Of a DNA stretch of 64,000 bases, positions 60,889 through 64,000 are shown in pieces. The position numbers were made by a program, and so were the translations under genes. The notes under the pieces were generated by a model. It had not been told where the DNA came from and did not search any database. It saw only the letters and a list, made by a program, of their open reading frames with translations. Source of the DNA: Gammaproteobacteria bacterium (lineage in GTDB: Bacteria > Pseudomonadota > Gammaproteobacteria > Pseudomonadales > Azotimanducaceae); NCBI GenBank assembly GCA_003248125.1, contig QJXZ01000026.1:1-64000 (forward strand), written 5' to 3'. Within the stretch, counting starts at the first letter, position 1; every line of letters begins with the position of its first letter.

Positions 60889-61296
60889 ATGCCTGCCACC
60901 GGCCAATGTCTCTGCGGCGCAGTCACGTACACCGCCGATGGTGTCGACACGCACATCCATGGCTGTCACTGCTCGATGTGCCGGCGCTGGTCCGGCGGAC
61001 CGGGGCTCGCCGCCGCCGTCGATTCGGTGACGTTCAACGGCCCTGAATCGATCGGTCGCTACCAGTCGTCGGCGTGGGCCGAGCGCGGTTTCTGCAAACA
61101 GTGCGGCACGAATTTGTTCTATCACTTGAAGGAAGCCGACCGCTACATCATGTGGCTCGGCACGTTCGACAATCAAACGCCGTTCGAGCTCGCAGGCGAG
61201 ATCTACATCGACGAGAAGCCCGCGAGCTACGCATTCGCAGGGGATCACCCGCGCCTGACGGGTGAGGAGTTCATGAAGTCGCTACAGCCGACTTAG
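60889..61296 (+). CDS. GFA-family zinc protein (Mss4-like fold)
   Basis: The 135-residue protein has the three zinc-ligand segments of glutathione-dependent formaldehyde-activating enzymes: GQCLCGAVTY, HGCHCSMCRRW and GFCKQCGTNLFYHL. It has the SRY... IYIDEKPASY tail of the family. Members mostly have unproven functions and bind zinc. GAAGGAG lies before the ATG. Its stop overlaps the convergent diiron-like gene by 4 bp; the overlap holds a GGCGGCC-GACTTCGC-GGCCGCC stem (61296-61317) that could end transcription both ways. Confidence 0.87.
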   Translation: MPATGQCLCGAVTYTADGVDTHIHGCHCSMCRRWSGGPGLAAAVDSVTFNGPESIGRYQSSAWAERGFCKQCGTNLFYHLKEADRYIMWLGTFDNQTPFELAGEIYIDEKPASYAFAGDHPRLTGEEFMKSLQPT

Positions 61297-62108
61297 GCGG
61301 CCGACTTCGCGGCCGCCGTCAGCTCTTCCGACAGCGCCCGAATGCTGTCCGGCACCACAAGGCTATGCGGCTTGTACCAGGGCATGATCGTGCGCAGGCA
61401 CATTGGCAGCACAATCGCCACGGCCATTGCACGCATCGGCGCCGAGACTCGATAGCTGTCGCCGTATCGCGCCGTGTCGACCGGCGACATGATGCGCATG
61501 CAATCGAGAATGAACTTCCAGATGTGCGATTGCGCGATCACGCACATCTTGGCGCGGAACAGATAGTCGCCGTACAGGTGCTCGTAGATGTCGAACGCAA
61601 CGAGCCGGTGCTCGAGTTCTTCCGCCATGTGCCAGCGAAACAGCGCACCGAAGCGCTTGTCGGTGCGTGGATGATCGAACACGCGACCCTTGAAGGAACC
61701 AAGCGCTGACTGTGTGGTGTACGCTTCGAATCCTTCCACGAAGCCCACGCACCAGCGCTCGTCCTTGGTTTTGAGAAAGCGATCGAAGTCAGCTTTCACT
61801 CGCGCAAAGCGCTCGGCGAGCCCCGGATATCCCTTGCCGAGGATCGCCTCGTTGAAGCGCTCGTGCTGCATGTAGTGCTGCGCCTCTTGGCGGCAGAAGC
61901 GATCGACGTTCTCCTTGAGCTCTGCATCGGTTACCTGATCGAGCACCCGGCGTAGCGACTTGACGAGAAACGGTTCCAAGTAGGCGACGTACAAACTTAC
62001 GCCCGTGGTCGCATACGACAGCACGATGTTGTTTGCCACCCATTTGGGATCGAAATCCTCAGGACTCGGGATCTCGAATTCCATCTTGCGCACGGGAATC
62101 GGATGCAT
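61293..62108 (-). CDS. Diiron-like metal-dependent hydrolase (PF10118-type)
   Basis: The 271-residue product begins at the ATG at 62108, which overlaps the upstream stop (TGATG). Likely metal ligands are in the helices RQEAQHYMQHERFN near residue 75 and MAEELEHRLVAFDIY near 155, giving E-x2-H pairs. The C-terminal helix MAVAIVLPMCLRTIMPW is hydrophobic and may touch the membrane. It belongs to the predicted metal-dependent hydrolase family PF10118, with no proven function. The longer open frame to 62531 runs into the upstream gene and is not used. Confidence 0.82.
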   Translation of the reverse strand: MHPIPVRKMEFEIPSPEDFDPKWVANNIVLSYATTGVSLYVAYLEPFLVKSLRRVLDQVTDAELKENVDRFCRQEAQHYMQHERFNEAILGKGYPGLAERFARVKADFDRFLKTKDERWCVGFVEGFEAYTTQSALGSFKGRVFDHPRTDKRFGALFRWHMAEELEHRLVAFDIYEHLYGDYLFRAKMCVIAQSHIWKFILDCMRIMSPVDTARYGDSYRVSAPMRAMAVAIVLPMCLRTIMPWYKPHSLVVPDSIRALSEELTAAAKSAA

Positions 62109-63181
62109 CACTGCCTCAATCGGTACACACCAACGGTGAATAGAGGAATCAGATACACGATCAGGAAGCCCCACGCAATGGTGCCATAGCCATCCGCAAT
62201 GAGACTGACGATACCCACGGTCGACATGAGGCCAGCAAATGTCATGAGACCGGCCGCCAATACCGCATGCTTCGTCCGACTGAGCGGCACGAGACCACGC
62301 TCGGCGCGCCAAGCATCCAGCCGCTCGATGAAACCTTGAATTGCACCAGCACCGGTCTCGATGAACGTACCGAACAGCACGATCACGTAACAAATGGTCA
62401 GCACTGGGGCACCCAGCAAGCCCAACATCGAGTACACGGGCATTGCTTCGTCGAGCACGTCCGGAAAGTGCGCCGCGAAACTCAAGTGAAATAGCGCGCC
62501 CGGAATCATCGCAATCAGCGCTGCAATGCATCCCGAGAGCACCGCTTGTCTTCGAGTTTCGATGGCGCGCGCCGCATACAGCAGCACCGGTAAGCCGGCC
62601 ACGTTGTACAGCAGGTATTGGAAGCCGCTCGTCGACCAGCCTTCAGCCGACGAGGCGTTGGCCAAACCTTCACTAAAGGCATCGGTCAGGCGCGTCGCGA
62701 CCAGCAGGAGGAAGCTGATGAATACCGCGTAAAGGGCCACGCTCCAAACCGTGAGCACACGCGTCACCACATTGCGGCCGAAGAAGTTGAGCACGACTAC
62801 CGCGGTGAGCATGATGCCGATGCCGATCGCGTTTGGCAGGCCGAGTTCCGATTCGAGGATGTTCCCCGCGGCGGCGCCGATGACCGCGAGCACAAGTAGG
62901 TAAAGAAGTCCTGCCAGAATCTCGAAGCTCGGCCACAGCGGCCCCAGCAGCACGCGAAAGAAACTGCGGTAGTCGTAGGCCGAGTACCGACGTGCCAGCT
63001 CGTAGCTGAGCGCAACAACCACCGCCATGCCAACGGTCGCCAGTACGATGCCGTAGGCACCGCCGGCAATGCCGTAGCGCGTGAAGAACTCCACCAACTC
63101 ACGGCCGGTACCGTAGCCACCGCCGATCATCACCGACTGCAGCACCGCGCCCGGCAGAATGTAGACGCTGATCCACTTCAT
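62108..63181 (-). CDS. YkvI-like membrane transporter
   Basis: This 357-residue protein has about ten hydrophobic segments, beginning ISVYILPGAVLQSVMIGGGY with the glycine-rich unwound helix of LeuT-type transporters (GGGYGTGRELVEFFTRYG). Other segments include LLYLLVLAVIGAAAGNILE and LVWSVALYAVFISFLLLVAT-like stretches. The YkvI group has no confirmed substrate; amino-acid-like or nucleobase-like uptake is the fold-based guess. It overlaps the diiron-like gene by one base, so both are likely co-expressed. Confidence 0.82.
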   Translation of the reverse strand: MKWISVYILPGAVLQSVMIGGGYGTGRELVEFFTRYGIAGGAYGIVLATVGMAVVVALSYELARRYSAYDYRSFFRVLLGPLWPSFEILAGLLYLLVLAVIGAAAGNILESELGLPNAIGIGIMLTAVVVLNFFGRNVVTRVLTVWSVALYAVFISFLLLVATRLTDAFSEGLANASSAEGWSTSGFQYLLYNVAGLPVLLYAARAIETRRQAVLSGCIAALIAMIPGALFHLSFAAHFPDVLDEAMPVYSMLGLLGAPVLTICYVIVLFGTFIETGAGAIQGFIERLDAWRAERGLVPLSRTKHAVLAAGLMTFAGLMSTVGIVSLIADGYGTIAWGFLIVYLIPLFTVGVYRLRQ

Positions 63182-63235
63182 GATGCCGCTACGTTTCTCC
63201 TAGTTTGCAAGAGATGGGTACCGCTGCCTTGCCAG

Positions 63236-63283
63236 GTGGGCGCGAGCTTGCTCGCGATCAAACGCGGCCAAGGCCGCTCCCAC
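63236..63283. repeat. REP-like pair, inverted
   Basis: GTGGGCGCGAGCTTGCTCGC then GATC at 63236-63259, and GCGGCCAAGGCCGCTCCCAC at 63264-63283, are two inverted REP units. They carry the GCGAGC-TT-GCTCGC and GCGGCC-AA-GGCCGC hairpins, respectively. The pair sits between the YkvI-like gene start and the ACAD gene stop (63182-63305). Confidence 0.75.
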
Positions 63284-63305
63284 GAATACACCCAAAGCTA
63301 GCGGG

Positions 63306-64000
63306 TTATTCTTTTGCGGTCGGGCCACGCTTGATATCGCGAAACGGCCCGGTGTCCATGCGCATCTCCTTCGGCATGCCCAGTACGCCTTCGGCGATGA
63401 TGTTGCGCTGAATCTCGTCCGTGCCACCGGCAATCGAGATCGCCGGCACGGAAACGAGCACCTCCGCGATCATGCCGGCCGCAGCCGAATCCGGGCCGCT
63501 GCGCATGGCGTCGGCACCGGAGATCATCGTGTGTACGTGCGCTGCTTGGCGGGCGACAACGCTGGCGGCGAGCTTGCCGATCGAGCCGGCGGGAATGATT
63601 TCGTTGGAGCCGGACTTGCGTTGCGCTTCTGCAGCGGCAGACGCCAGCGCGGCACCGCGATGCATGCAGAAGAGCCTTGCGATTTCCTGGCGCACGGCCG
63701 GATCCTCGATGGCACCCGTCTCACGCGCGCGACTCAGTACCAAATCGACGCGCCCCTGGCGCTGCGGATACCAGGTATATGGCTCGTTGGCGATCTCCAG
63801 CTCACGCGCGTACTCATCGTAGACGCGGCCGCGATGCTCGCCCTGCGCGGTCGCGAACGCGCGCGCTACACCGCCCAATCGACGTTCGTACGACAACGTC
63901 GTCTTCGCCACCGCCCAACCGTTTCCTTCGCCAGCGACCAAGTCTTCCGGTGCCACGATCGCATCCGTCAAGAACACTTCGTTGAACGACGCATGTCCGT
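63306..64000 (-). CDS. Acyl-CoA dehydrogenase, 5'-truncated by the window edge
   Basis: The gene enters from the right edge; the GTG at 63977 is internal, because the reading frame is open beyond it (GHASFNEVFLTDA is read from the last bases, a normal ACAD segment). The visible ~231 residues have YERRLGGVARAFATAQGEHR, GSNEIIPAGSIGKLAAS and VPAISIAGGTDEIQRNIIAE, the last being the C-terminal motif of the family. It would desaturate an acyl-CoA in beta-oxidation, perhaps with a second dehydrogenase gene beyond the window. It is separated from the YkvI-like gene by a REP-like pair. Confidence 0.9.
   Translation of the reverse strand, partial: GHASFNEVFLTDAIVAPEDLVAGEGNGWAVAKTTLSYERRLGGVARAFATAQGEHRGRVYDEYARELEIANEPYTWYPQRQGRVDLVLSRARETGAIEDPAVRQEIARLFCMHRGAALASAAAEAQRKSGSNEIIPAGSIGKLAASVVARQAAHVHTMISGADAMRSGPDSAAAGMIAEVLVSVPAISIAGGTDEIQRNIIAEGVLGMPKEMRMDTGPFRDIKRGPTAKE

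Noticed and set aside
36884-63283. REP-like units as a CRISPR array
   Set aside because: The copies are scattered between genes with no regular spacers and no cas genes.

Overview
The window is 64 kb of GC-rich, gene-dense bacterial chromosome. Short gaps, frequent ATGA stop/start overlaps and the absence of rRNA, tRNA, integrase or phage genes suggest ordinary chromosome with an accessory catabolic character. REP-like repeats of the GTGGGAGC...GCGA type, a YbaN/DUF454 protein, and a sigma/FecR/TonB-receptor set point to a gammaproteobacterium, probably an environmental degrader of hydrophobic, steroid-, terpenoid- or ring-type compounds. The species cannot be told from the sequence.

Layout. 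0-4.1 kb: end of an amidohydrolase, two CMD proteins, a cyclophilin, Rieske oxygenase 1 and a small membrane protein. 4.3-8.2 kb: an exported Fe-S aldo/keto reductase translationally coupled to larE-larB-larC (nickel-pincer nucleotide synthesis) with no larA in view. 8.3-11.1 kb: amidohydrolase, Ltp2-like thiolase and DUF35 protein in one overlapping operon, resembling a steroid side-chain retro-aldolase pair. 11.3-15.3 kb: an unknown small protein, then a minus-strand envelope operon (lipoprotein, M48 protease, two lipoproteins, GNAT). 15.4-19.6 kb: two P450s, the second with its own ferredoxin. 19.7-36.9 kb: a dense catabolic island with two Rieske oxygenases, CoA ligase, enoyl-CoA hydratase, SDRs, hydrolase, FMN split-barrel protein, LLM oxidoreductases, NTF2-fold enzymes, nitroreductase, GST and acyl-CoA dehydrogenase. 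A TetR regulator lies in the middle.

37-50 kb: glyoxalase-fold protein, SDRs, exported methyltransferase-like protein, ACAD-fold protein, a lipid operon (WS/DGAT, esterase, hemerythrin, SDR), HMG-CoA-lyase-like protein, GMC oxidoreductase and MFS transporter. 50-54.5 kb: ECF sigma, FecR-type anti-sigma and a TonB receptor whose signal peptide lies in a different frame. 54.5-64 kb: LLM, odd aldo/keto reductase, HAD phosphatase, SCP2-like/hydrolase fusion, SDR, class III CoA transferase, small conserved proteins, a diiron-like protein, a YkvI-like transporter and a truncated acyl-CoA dehydrogenase.

The genes read as a peripheral pathway island: oxygenases (three Rieske, two P450) start attack, SDRs, aldo/keto reductases, LLM and GMC enzymes adjust oxidation state, CoA ligase/transferase plus ACAD, hydratase, thiolase-like and HMG-CoA-lyase-like enzymes do beta-oxidation-type cleavage, and GST, epoxide-hydrolase-like and nitroreductase proteins may detoxify intermediates. 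The main unexpected signal is a set of five related 14-bp palindromes (consensus close to TnnAACnnGTTnnA) in the promoter gaps around the TetR gene, which would tie several of these transcription units into one regulon. A second is a pair of hairpin repeats with GGTGACAGTTAC arms between convergent genes.
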